Assembly (NCBI GenBank): GCA_964471405.1
Contig: CAYYGH010000058.1
Span: forward strand, 1 to 16,283
Length of the DNA stretch: 16,283 nt
Direction: 5' to 3'
Source: J084 sp964471405
GTDB lineage: Bacteria > Pseudomonadota > Alphaproteobacteria > Sphingomonadales > Rhodothalassiaceae
Part shown: piece by piece, positions 1 through 6,978 of the stretch
Numbering within the stretch: the stretch's first letter is position 1
How the letters are laid out: every line of letters starts with the position of its first letter
The notes under the pieces: generated by a model
What the model was told of the DNA's origin: nothing
Databases searched by the model: none
The model's input: only the letters and a program-made list of their open reading frames with translations
Program-made: the position numbers and the translations under genes

Positions 1-41
1 AGGCGGCGGCCATCACCAGCGCCGGGAGCGCTTCCCATGAA

Positions 42-71
42 TTGACAGCGGTGTCAAAACGACGCTAGAAT
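42..71 (+). promoter_or_regulatory. Putative zwf operon promoter with LacI-type palindromic operator
   Basis: A perfect TTGACA (42-47) and TAGAAT (66-71, within GCTAGAAT) are separated by 18 bases and form a convincing housekeeping promoter. The -35 box is also the left arm of a perfect inverted repeat, TTGACA-GCGG-TGTCAA (42-57). Its form, TGACA(S)CG(S)TGTCA with a central CG, matches the usual operator shape of LacI-family repressors; it does not resemble the AT-rich HexR-type sites known at zwf in gammaproteobacteria. A protein bound here would block RNA polymerase at the -35 box. Transcription would start near 78, giving a leader of about 125 bases before the zwf start. The promoter is seen directly; the identity of the regulator is inference. 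Confidence 0.65.
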
Positions 72-204
72 GCCCGGGAACCGGCTGCGGAGGCGGCTTC
101 TGCCGCTTTTCGCGGAACGGGCGTCAAGGCGGCCGGCACCCTTCTTTTTGCATGCGAGGGCTCTTCTGTGCCCGAGGGAGACGACCGACAAAGAGGCGAG
201 CCAC

Positions 205-1680
205 ATGGACGACCAGCGGCAACCGGGCACCAGCCTTCTCATCTACGGCGCAACCGGCGATCTTGCCCAGCGCATGCTGCTGCCTTCCCTCTATTTCCTG
301 GAGCGCGACGGCCTGCTGCCGGCGGACCTGCGGATCCTCGCGCTGGCCCGTTCCGAACTGGAGACCGAGGCCTATCTGAAGGCCGTCCAGGCACGGTTCG
401 TAGAGTATCACGGTGCGGACTCCTCCGATGAAGCCGTCTGGGCCCGCCTGGCCCGGCGTCTGCGCTACCGGGCGGCCGATGCCACCGATGCGACCGCCCT
501 CGCCCGGTTGAAGGAGGAGGCCCGGCTCGGCGAGGAAGAGGCGCTGATCCATTACCTGGCCGTCGCGCCCCAGCTGTATGCGCCGATCGCGGACGCCTTG
601 GGCAGGGCGGGACTGGCGGGTGAGAGGGCCCGGCTTGCACTGGAAAAGCCCATCGGGGAGGATCTGGCCAGCGCCCGCCGGCTCAATGCGGTGCTGGCGC
701 GGGTCTTCACCGAGGATCGCGTCTTCCGGGTCGACCATTATCTCGGCAAGGAGACGGTCCAGAACCTGCTCGTGCTGCGCTTTGCGAACAGCCTGTTCGA
801 GCCGCTGTGGTCGCGGGCCCAGATCGAACAGGTGCAGATCACCATCGCCGAGCAGCTGGGTGTCGGGGAGCGGGCCGCCTATTACGATGGCACCGGTGCG
901 CTGAAGGACATGGTCCAGAACCATCTTCTGCAGCTGCTGTGTCTGGTGGCGATGGAGCCGCCCAGTCGTCTGGACCCCGATGCGGTGCGGGCGGAAAAGG
1001 TGAAGGTCCTGGAAGCCCTGCGGCCGCTTGAGAGCGATCGCGTGCTCAAGGAGACGGTGCGCGGCCAGTATACGGCCGGTGTCGTGGCCGGCGAGCGGGT
1101 GCCGGGCTATCTGGAGGAAGCGCCCGGCCGCAGTCCGGACACCGAAACCTTCGTCGCCATCCGGGCCGAGATCCTCAACTGGCGCTGGCGGGGCGTGCCG
1201 TTCTACCTGCGCACCGGCAAGCGGCTCGCCTATCGCTACACCGAAATCTTCATCGCCTTCCGGCCGCTTCCGCATTCGATCTTCCCGCCGCAGACGAGTG
1301 CCGGAATCCGGCCCAATGCTCTCGTCATTCGCCTCCAGCCGGAAGAACGCGTCACGCTCCAGGTGATGAGCAAGGTGCCGGGACTTGCTCATGAAGGCAT
1401 CAATCTGCGCGAAGTCTCTCTCGACCTGTCGCTGACCGAGACCTTCCGCAACTACCGGCGGCGGATCGCCTATGAGCGCCTGCTGCTCGACCTCATCGCC
1501 GGCGATGCGACGCTGTTCGTGCGCCGGGACGAGGTGGAGGCCGCCTGGCGATGGATCGACGGCATCCGGGCCGGCTGGCAGGCCGTCGGCATGGCTCCCA
1601 AACCCTATCCCGCCGGCTCCTGGGGACCGGCGGCCGCCATCGCGCTCACCGAGCGCCATGGCCATTCCTGGCATGAATGA
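205..1680 (+). CDS. zwf: Glucose-6-phosphate 1-dehydrogenase
   Basis: Cytoplasmic enzyme that oxidises glucose 6-phosphate to 6-phosphoglucono-delta-lactone with NAD(P)+, the entry step of the Entner-Doudoroff and oxidative pentose phosphate routes. The 491-residue product has the normal family length. Visible motifs are the nucleotide-binding GATGDLA (residues 15-21), EKPIG (147-151), the substrate-binding signature RVDHYLGKE (175-183), and YYDGTGALKDMVQNH (227-240) ending in the likely catalytic His240. The start at 205 is chosen because AGAGG (192-196) sits 8 bases upstream and the family N-terminus begins just before the Rossmann motif. An in-frame ATG at 70 would add 45 arginine-rich residues but lies upstream of the predicted transcription start. 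It is the first gene of a five-gene operon, and its stop overlaps the pgl start by 4 bases. Confidence 0.96.
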   Translation: MDDQRQPGTSLLIYGATGDLAQRMLLPSLYFLERDGLLPADLRILALARSELETEAYLKAVQARFVEYHGADSSDEAVWARLARRLRYRAADATDATALARLKEEARLGEEEALIHYLAVAPQLYAPIADALGRAGLAGERARLALEKPIGEDLASARRLNAVLARVFTEDRVFRVDHYLGKETVQNLLVLRFANSLFEPLWSRAQIEQVQITIAEQLGVGERAAYYDGTGALKDMVQNHLLQLLCLVAMEPPSRLDPDAVRAEKVKVLEALRPLESDRVLKETVRGQYTAGVVAGERVPGYLEEAPGRSPDTETFVAIRAEILNWRWRGVPFYLRTGKRLAYRYTEIFIAFRPLPHSIFPPQTSAGIRPNALVIRLQPEERVTLQVMSKVPGLAHEGINLREVSLDLSLTETFRNYRRRIAYERLLLDLIAGDATLFVRRDEVEAAWRWIDGIRAGWQAVGMAPKPYPAGSWGPAAAIALTERHGHSWHE

Positions 1681-2462
1681 CGATGACGGCAGAAAACGGA
1701 TCCCTCACCGCGCACCATGCAGGCCCGGCCACGGACGGGCGCATCCGCTGGCGGGTTTGCGACTCGCCGGCAGACCTCGCCGAGCAGCTGGCGGCCCGGG
1801 TGGCGGCCGACCTCGCCCGGGCCGCGGCCGCGCGGGGAAAGGCGAGCCTGGTGCTGCCGGGCGGCCGCACGCCGCGGCCGTTCTACCGGGCGCTCGCCGG
1901 CATGGCGGTGCCCTGGGAAGCCGTCACCGTGGTCCCGAGCGATGAGCGCTGGGTCCGCGAGGATGATCCGCGCGCCAATCTCGGCGCCATCCGGGCGGCC
2001 TTCGCCGGCACCGAGGCGGCACGCGCCCGGCTGATCAGCCTCTACGAACCGACGGCTGCGACCCCGGAGCAGGCGATCCCCGCCATCCGGCGGCGGCTTG
2101 CATCCTGCCCCGCCCCGCATGACTGGGTGATCCTGGGCATGGGCACGGACGGCCATGTCGCCTCGCTGTTTCCCGGCATCTCGCGTGCGGCCGCCGGGGG
2201 CGAGCTTGTGGCCGCCCCGCCTGCTCCCCGCCCGCCCGGGATTGCGGAGCCGCGAATCTCGCTGGGCCTGCCCCTCCTCGCTTCCGGACGGCAGGTCGGT
2301 CTGCTGATCACCGGCTGGCGCAAGCGCCGCGTGTTCGAGGCGGCGCTCGCCGGCAAGGCGGACCCGCCCCTGCCGGTGCGGCTGCTGGCCGAGGCGGCCG
2401 CCGCTCTCGATGTCTTCTGGGCGCCGGAGGCAGACGAACCCCGGCAGGGAGATCGATCATGA
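1677..2462 (+). CDS. pgl: 6-phosphogluconolactonase
   Basis: Hydrolyses 6-phosphogluconolactone, the Zwf product, to 6-phosphogluconate in the cytoplasm. The 261-residue protein belongs to the SugarP_isomerase/NagB-like Pgl family (DevB type). Family motifs are LPGGRTP (60-66), PSDERWV (87-93) and the signature GMGTDGHVASLFPG (154-167), which binds the phosphosugar. The first ATG overlaps the zwf stop (ATGA), which argues for coupled translation; a second in-frame ATG lies two codons on (1683), so the first two residues are uncertain. The N-terminal 20 or so residues, before RIRWRVCDSP, look non-conserved. The stop overlaps the edd start by 4 bases. The identification is firm from the motifs and the position between zwf and edd. 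Confidence 0.95.
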   Translation: MTMTAENGSLTAHHAGPATDGRIRWRVCDSPADLAEQLAARVAADLARAAAARGKASLVLPGGRTPRPFYRALAGMAVPWEAVTVVPSDERWVREDDPRANLGAIRAAFAGTEAARARLISLYEPTAATPEQAIPAIRRRLASCPAPHDWVILGMGTDGHVASLFPGISRAAAGGELVAAPPAPRPPGIAEPRISLGLPLLASGRQVGLLITGWRKRRVFEAALAGKADPPLPVRLLAEAAAALDVFWAPEADEPRQGDRS

Positions 2463-4312
2463 CCACACCTCCCCTCCATCCGGTGGTGGAAGACGTCACC
2501 GCGGCCATCCGCGCCCGCAGTGCCGATTCGCGTGCCTGCTACCGGGAGCTGGTGGAAGCGGCCCTGCGCGACGGGCCGGCGCGCCGGCATGTCTCCTGCG
2601 GCAATCTCGCCCATGCCTTCGCCGCCTGCCCGCAGGAGGACAAGCGGCGGGGACTTGCCGGCGACGCCCCGCATCTGGGCATCGTGACGGCCTATAACGA
2701 CATGCTCTCGGCCCATGCGCCCTTTGCGGCGTTTCCCCCGCTGATCAAGGAGGCCGCCCGCACGGCCGGCGCGAGTGCGGAGGTGGCCGGCGGCGTGCCG
2801 GCCATGTGCGATGGCGTCACGCAGGGCCGTTTCGGCATGGAATTCTCGCTGATCTCGCGCGATGTGATCGCGCTGGCGACCGGCGTGGCGCTGGCCCATG
2901 ACGTCTTCGATGCCGCTCTGTATCTCGGAGTCTGCGACAAGATCGTGCCCGGCCTGCTGATCGGCGCTCTGGCTTTCGGCCATCTGCCGGGAATCTTCCT
3001 GCCGGCCGGCCCGATGCCTTCCGGGCTGCCCAATCGCGAGAAGGCGCAGGTGCGGCGCCGCTATGCCCAGGGCGCGGCCTCGCGCGCCGAGCTGCTTGCG
3101 GCCGAAAGCCGCTCCTACCATGCGCCGGGCACCTGCACCTTCTATGGCACGGCCAATTCCAACCAGATGCTGATGGAGGCCATGGGGCTGCATCTGCCCG
3201 GCGCCTCCTTCGTGCCGCCGGGCACACCGCTGCGCACCGCGCTCACCCGGGCGGCCGTCCGGCGCGCGGTGGCCCTGGCAAGGGAGGACCGCCGGCGCCG
3301 GGCGCTCGGCCTGCTCTTGGACGAGCGGCATTTCGTGAACGCCATCGTCACCCTCCTGGCGACGGGAGGCTCGACCAATCACACGATCCATCTGCCGGCG
3401 ATCGCCGCAGCCGCCGGCATCCGGCTGGAGTGGGAGGACTTCGACCGCCTGTCCGCCGTGACCCCTCTGCTGGCGCGGGTGTATCCCAACGGGGACAAGG
3501 ACATCAACGCCTTCCATGCGGCCGGCGGCACGGCCTTTGTCCTGCGCGAGCTGCTCTCGGGCGGCCTGCTTCATCCGGACATTCCCACCATCTGGTCCGC
3601 CCCCTTCGCCACCGGCTATACATGCCGGCCGGAGCTGGACGCAGAGGGCGGGCTGGTCTTCCGACCCGTCGGCAACCGCTCGACGGATCCGGACGTTCTG
3701 CGGCCGCTCGCCGATCCCTTCGCCGCCACCGGCGGGCTGGTCATTCTCAAGGGCAATCTGGGCCGGGCCGTCGTCAAGGTCTCGGCCATCGGGCCCGACA
3801 GGCAGCGGATCCGGGCCCCGGCGCGCGTGTTCGATGATGCGGATGCCCTGCTGGCCGCCCTGCGGGAGCGCAGCATTGCCGAGGACTGCGTGATCGTCCT
3901 GCGATTCCAGGGGCCGCGCGCCAACGGCATGCCCGAGCTTCACGGTCTGATCCCCCCGCTCCAGGCGCTTCAGGCCCGCGGCGTGAAGCTGGCGCTGGTG
4001 ACCGACGGACGGCTGTCGGGTGCCTCGGGCGGGGTGGCGGCGGCCATTCACGTCTCGCCGGAAGCCGCCGAGGGCGGCCCGCTTGCCCGCCTGCGCGACG
4101 GTGACATCGTGACGATGGACTGCACACGTCGCCGGCTGGAGGTGGCCTGCGAGCCGGACGCCTTCGCCAGGCGATCGGTGGCGGCACCGCCGACGCGGTC
4201 GGCCGCGCCCGTCCTGCCGCGGCTGCTCTTTGCGCCGCTGCGGGAGGCGCTCGGCCCGGCCGAAGCGGGCGCCAGCATCTTCCGCTGGCCATGGCAGGCG
4301 AACGAAGCCTGA
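2459..4312 (+). CDS. edd: Phosphogluconate dehydratase
   Basis: Dehydrates 6-phosphogluconate to 2-keto-3-deoxy-6-phosphogluconate (KDPG), the first committed Entner-Doudoroff step. At 617 residues it has the expected length of the IlvD/Edd family. The three cysteines expected to hold the iron-sulfur cluster are present: Cys117 in MCDGVTQG, Cys159 in GVCDKIVPG and Cys226 in GTCTFYGTANSNQ. The last motif, together with ATGGSTNHTIHLPAIA (residues 300-315) and TDGRLSGASGG near the C-terminus, separates Edd from dihydroxyacid dehydratase. It starts on an ATGA overlap with pgl and is followed by glk after 35 bases. The cluster should be sensitive to oxygen and oxidants, as known for this family. 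Confidence 0.96.
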   Translation: MTTPPLHPVVEDVTAAIRARSADSRACYRELVEAALRDGPARRHVSCGNLAHAFAACPQEDKRRGLAGDAPHLGIVTAYNDMLSAHAPFAAFPPLIKEAARTAGASAEVAGGVPAMCDGVTQGRFGMEFSLISRDVIALATGVALAHDVFDAALYLGVCDKIVPGLLIGALAFGHLPGIFLPAGPMPSGLPNREKAQVRRRYAQGAASRAELLAAESRSYHAPGTCTFYGTANSNQMLMEAMGLHLPGASFVPPGTPLRTALTRAAVRRAVALAREDRRRRALGLLLDERHFVNAIVTLLATGGSTNHTIHLPAIAAAAGIRLEWEDFDRLSAVTPLLARVYPNGDKDINAFHAAGGTAFVLRELLSGGLLHPDIPTIWSAPFATGYTCRPELDAEGGLVFRPVGNRSTDPDVLRPLADPFAATGGLVILKGNLGRAVVKVSAIGPDRQRIRAPARVFDDADALLAALRERSIAEDCVIVLRFQGPRANGMPELHGLIPPLQALQARGVKLALVTDGRLSGASGGVAAAIHVSPEAAEGGPLARLRDGDIVTMDCTRRRLEVACEPDAFARRSVAAPPTRSAAPVLPRLLFAPLREALGPAEAGASIFRWPWQANEA

Positions 4313-4347
4313 AGTCAGGGGCGCATGGGAGGAGGAAAGAGGACGTC

Positions 4348-5301
4348 ATGATCGGCCTGATCGCCGATATCGGGGGCACAAACGCCCGCTTTGCGCTGGC
4401 GGACGAGCATGGCACGGTCCGGCATTCCATCCGGCTTGCCACTTCCGCCTTCCCGTCCCTGGCGGAGGCGGCGACAGAAGCGCTGGCCCGGCTTGATGCG
4501 TGCGAGCCGATTGCCGCTGCGGTGATCGCGATCGCTGCGCCGGTCGTCGGGCGCACGGCACGGATGACCAACGGCAGCTGGGTGGTGGACGGTCACGCCC
4601 TTGCCGCCCGTTTCGGCTGGCAGAGCTGGCGGGTGATCAATGATTTCGCGGCCATTGCCCATGCCGTGCCGCAGCTGGCCGCGGACGGCCTGCTCGCACC
4701 GCTGGATGCGCCCGGGGACTGCTGGCGGGATGAGCGCACCCGCCTCGTGCTCGGCCCCGGCACGGGGCTGGGCGTGGCGATGGTGCGGGAGGCGGGCACG
4801 GCCGTCCTCGTCCAGGCCACCGAGGCCGGACATGTCAGCTTCGCTCCGGAATCGGAGGAGGAATGGGCACTCGCCCGGGATCTGACCGCCCGATACGGGC
4901 GGGTCTCGGTGGAGCGCATTCTCTCCGGCCCCGGCCTGTTCACCCTCTACCGCTGGCTGGGCGGCAGCCGGGCGAATTCGCCGGAGGCGGTGGCCGAAGC
5001 CGCCCGCGAAGGCGCCCAGCCGGCCCGCCGGGCGGCGGCGTGGTTTCTCGACATCCTCGCGCGCTTTGCCGGCGACATGGCCCTGGCTCATGGCGCCTGG
5101 GGCGGCGTGCTGCTGACGGGCGGCGTCTGGCAGGGGCTGCTGCCGCTTCTCGACCCCGCCCGGTTTCGGCACCTCTTCTCGGCAAAGGGCCGTTATCGGC
5201 CATTGCTCGCCCGCACATCTCTTGCCAGAATTGATCACCCCGATCCGGGGCTCGTCGGTTCGGCCCGACTGCTGGCCGAACTGCTGCAGGAGCGTGGATG
5301 A
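4348..5301 (+). CDS. glk: Glucokinase
   Basis: Phosphorylates glucose with ATP to glucose 6-phosphate, feeding Zwf encoded in the same operon; this implies that free intracellular glucose is a substrate. The 317-residue protein is of the bacterial Glk (ROK-unrelated, E. coli-like) type: phosphate-binding ADIGGTNARFAL (6-17), the catalytic Asp in INDF (97-100), GPGTGLGVA (136-144) and EAGHVSFAP (159-167). I chose the start at 4348 because the purine-rich stretch GGAGGAAAGAGG (4331-4342) lies directly upstream and the family begins right before the DIGGT motif; an in-frame ATG at 4291 lies inside the end of edd and would add 19 unlikely residues. The stop overlaps the eda start by 4 bases. Confidence 0.94.
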   Translation: MIGLIADIGGTNARFALADEHGTVRHSIRLATSAFPSLAEAATEALARLDACEPIAAAVIAIAAPVVGRTARMTNGSWVVDGHALAARFGWQSWRVINDFAAIAHAVPQLAADGLLAPLDAPGDCWRDERTRLVLGPGTGLGVAMVREAGTAVLVQATEAGHVSFAPESEEEWALARDLTARYGRVSVERILSGPGLFTLYRWLGGSRANSPEAVAEAAREGAQPARRAAAWFLDILARFAGDMALAHGAWGGVLLTGGVWQGLLPLLDPARFRHLFSAKGRYRPLLARTSLARIDHPDPGLVGSARLLAELLQERG

Positions 5302-5939
5302 TGGCGACAATCGATCCCGATTCCGATCTCGCCCGGGCCTTCGCCCGGCAGCGCATCCTGCCCGTGCTCACCATGGCCGACGCCGGCCAGGTGCCGCCAC
5401 TGGCCGAGGTGCTCAGATCCCATGGGCTGACGGCCATCGAGGTCACCTTGCGCACACCGGCCGCCTGGGAGGCGATCCGGGCCTTTCTGGCGGAAGGGGA
5501 TTTCATCGTCGGTGTCGGAACCGTGCGGCGCGGCGAGGATCTCGCCCGGGCCCGCGCGGCCGGTGCCGCCTTTGCCGTGGCGCCGGGCATGACGGACGAG
5601 CTGCTGGCGGCCGCCACCGAAAGCCCGCTGCCCTTCGTGCCGGCGGCGGCCACGCCTTCCGAGATGATGACCCTGGCCGAGGCGGGCTTCCGGCTGATCA
5701 AATTCTTTCCCGCCGCCGCCATGGGACGCTCCGTGCTGGAGGCGGTACGCGGCCCGCTTCCCGAGCTGCGCTTTCTGGCCAATGGCGGGATCGGCCCCGA
5801 TGCGGCGGCCGACTGGCTGGCCCTTGAGACCGTCCTCGCCGTGGGCGGCAGCTGGGTTGCGCCCTCAGGACTGCTGGCGACGGCCGCCTTCGGGGAAATC
5901 GGCCGCCGGCTTCACGCCGCGCTTCAGACCTTGCCGTAG
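5298..5939 (+). CDS. eda: KDPG aldolase (2-dehydro-3-deoxy-phosphogluconate aldolase)
   Basis: Cleaves KDPG to pyruvate and glyceraldehyde 3-phosphate, completing the pathway encoded by the preceding four genes. The 213-residue class I aldolase has the family motifs: IEVTLRTPAA with catalytic Glu48 and Arg52, VGVGTV (71-76), APGM (95-98), and LIKFFPAAAMG, where Lys135 forms the Schiff base. The first ATG overlaps the glk stop; the second, at 5301, is 8 bases from AGGAG (5288-5292) and may be the true start, so the first residue is uncertain. Its last 16 bases overlap the 3' end of the convergent DUF190 gene. It lies last in the zwf-pgl-edd-glk-eda operon, and no terminator is visible between the converging genes. 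Confidence 0.95.
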   Translation: MMATIDPDSDLARAFARQRILPVLTMADAGQVPPLAEVLRSHGLTAIEVTLRTPAAWEAIRAFLAEGDFIVGVGTVRRGEDLARARAAGAAFAVAPGMTDELLAAATESPLPFVPAAATPSEMMTLAEAGFRLIKFFPAAAMGRSVLEAVRGPLPELRFLANGGIGPDAAADWLALETVLAVGGSWVAPSGLLATAAFGEIGRRLHAALQTLP

Positions 5940-6256
5940 CGCAGCACCTGGACCTTCTCGAGCGTCACGAGGCCGGAGGAGAGAATGGGATCGAGCGCCG
6001 CCAGCAGCGCATCGATCTTCTCTTTTTCGTCCACGATTTCCACCACGATCGGCAGATCCTCGGACAGACGCAGGATCTTGGCGGTATGCAGGCGACTCGA
6101 ATGGCCGAATCCCATCGGCCCCCTCAGCACGGTCGCGCCCGCAAGTCCCATTTCGCGTGCCTTCAGCACGATGGCCTCATAAAGGGGACGGCCATCCGCC
6201 CGGTCATCCTCACCCAGGAAGATCCGGCAAAGCACTGCCTGCTCCGGCTTTTTCAT
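5924..6256 (-). CDS. DUF190 family protein (PII-like fold), crcB partner
   Basis: A 110-residue soluble protein of the DUF190 family (COG1993). Visible family features are the GEDDR...GRPLYEAIVLKAREMG segment (residues 15-37), GATVLRGPMGFG (40-51) and a DLPIVVEIVDEKEKI segment (67-81). Structures in the family show a PII-like ferredoxin fold, but the biochemical role is not established. It is often found beside crcB, as here, where it follows crcB after 18 bases containing a strong ribosome site (GGAGGAGG, read on the minus strand) directly before its start. A role in fluoride handling or in sensing a ligand for the channel is inference. Its 3' end overlaps the end of eda by 16 bases in convergent orientation. 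Confidence 0.88.
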   Translation of the reverse strand: MKKPEQAVLCRIFLGEDDRADGRPLYEAIVLKAREMGLAGATVLRGPMGFGHSSRLHTAKILRLSEDLPIVVEIVDEKEKIDALLAALDPILSSGLVTLEKVQVLRYGKV

Positions 6257-6274
6257 CGCCTCCTCCTGCTCCCG

Positions 6275-6670
6275 TCAGCGATTGAGCACCGCACCCGCCG
6301 ACCAGCCCAGCCATACCGCCACCAGACACAGGGCCACCGAGCCCATGACATTGGCGGCCGCCTGCCACCACTCCCCATCCTGGATCAGCGCCAGCGTCTG
6401 GAGGCTGAAGGAGGAGAATGTCGTAAAGCCGCCGAAGACTCCCAGCATCCAGAACAGGCGCCAATGCGAGGCCAGCAGCAGCCGCCCTTCCGGTCCCGTC
6501 AGCACGGCCAGAAAACCGATCAGGAAGGAGCCCAGCACATTGACGGTCAGCGTGCCGAAGGGAAATGTCTCGCCGACCAGCCGGGCCACCAGTCCCGAAC
6601 ACCAGAACCGCAGCAGCCCCCCAAGACCGCTTCCTGCCGCCACCAGAAGAGGCAGGATGAACGCGCGCAT
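6275..6670 (-). CDS. crcB: Fluoride efflux channel CrcB/Fluc
   Basis: Small membrane protein that exports fluoride as a dual-topology dimer. The 131-residue product has four hydrophobic segments (about 3-20, 38-58, 70-95 and 103-125). The conserved FGTLTVNVLGSF (38-49) with pore Asn44 and the signature GGFTTFSSFS (80-89), which carries the Na+-site region and the phenylalanine/serine fluoride track, are intact. The start at 6670 is preceded by GGAAGGAT on the minus strand at good spacing; a longer in-frame ATG at 6760 would add 30 charged, non-membrane residues. It is the first gene of a pair with DUF190. I looked for a fluoride riboswitch upstream and did not find a convincing one. Confidence 0.93.
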   Translation of the reverse strand: MRAFILPLLVAAGSGLGGLLRFWCSGLVARLVGETFPFGTLTVNVLGSFLIGFLAVLTGPEGRLLLASHWRLFWMLGVFGGFTTFSSFSLQTLALIQDGEWWQAAANVMGSVALCLVAVWLGWSAGAVLNR

Positions 6671-6774
6671 GGCATGATCCTTCCCGTCGGCCTCGGCGCT
6701 TGCGCACCGGAATCGCCAGAACCATGGCTTCCGCCCTAGCGCAGCGGCGGCCTGCATCACAAGAGCAGTCGGCC

Positions 6775-6803
6775 TTGCAAAGACGGCGGGAACCGTCTAC
6801 ACC
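6775..6803 (+). promoter_or_regulatory. Candidate rplY promoter
   Basis: TTGCAA (6775-6780) and TCTACACC (6796-6803) fit the alphaproteobacterial housekeeping pattern, in which a TTGAC-type -35 is followed after a short spacer by GCTANAWC. The match is partial: the -35 lacks the TTGAC form and the -10 has two mismatches. A start site near 6810 would give a leader of about 170 bases that includes the hairpin at 6818-6846. Confidence 0.35.
6781..6798. repeat. Inverted repeat AGACGG/CCGTCT in the rplY promoter
   Basis: AGACGG (6781-6786) and CCGTCT (6793-6798) are perfect inverted arms around a 6-base spacer, between the proposed -35 and -10 boxes of rplY. It could be an operator. The arms are short, so chance is possible in GC-rich DNA. 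Confidence 0.35.
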
Positions 6804-6817
6804 GCGCCGCGGTCGGG

Positions 6818-6846
6818 CCGGCTGCGGAGTCTGCTCCAGCAGCCGG
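6818..6846 (+). promoter_or_regulatory. Strong hairpin in the rplY leader
   Basis: CCGGCTGC (6818-6825) pairs perfectly with GCAGCCGG (6839-6846). Inside it GGAG (6826-6829) pairs with CTCC (6834-6837), leaving a TCTG loop and one bulged A. No T-run follows, so it is not a simple intrinsic terminator. It lies in the probable 5' leader of the gene for the 5S rRNA-binding protein L25, which is reported to repress its own mRNA in enterobacteria. A regulatory role here is inference. Confidence 0.45.
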
Positions 6847-6978
6847 GCTGGTCGTGTGCGTGCCCGGGCATCCCTGGAGGCCCGCGCATGCCTCTGCTTC
6901 GGTCCGCCTTCCGCCCGGCTTTGTGGGTCCGGTGAAAGGGGGCGAAAAAGGGAAGAACCGATACGAGGAGACGAGCTG

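Larger units (their letters stand above)
6671..6978. other. Intergenic region between divergent crcB and rplY
   Basis: These 308 bases hold no supported gene. On the plus strand they contain a likely rplY promoter, a 6-bp inverted repeat, a strong hairpin and a 10-base palindrome TGCCCGGGCA (6867-6876), followed by the rplY ribosome site (GAGGAG, 6965-6970). On the minus strand a weak candidate crcB promoter reads TTGTGA, 17 bases, CTAGGG (6762 down to 6734). Open frames extending both genes into this region have no family similarity that I can see. Confidence 0.6.

Noticed and set aside
1..41. Partial upstream gene at the left edge (a plus-strand frame ending at TGA 38-40, or divergent minus-strand ATGs at 38 or 13)
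   Set aside because: Too few codons are visible to support either orientation.
70..204. Longer zwf N-terminus starting at 70
   Set aside because: It overlaps the -10 box of the predicted promoter, is Arg/Pro-rich, and does not match the G6PD N-terminus; the start at 205 has a proper ribosome site.
2042..4051. 669-codon minus-strand open frame opposite pgl/edd, and similar ones opposite zwf (124-1674) and acs (12288-13403)
   Set aside because: All mirror real genes on the other strand and have no recognisable domains or ribosome sites.
6671..6760. Fluoride riboswitch upstream of crcB
   Set aside because: I looked on the minus strand for the conserved GGNGAUGG...CUGAUGR pattern and found only a weak GTGATGCAGG-like fragment, without the pseudoknot partner.
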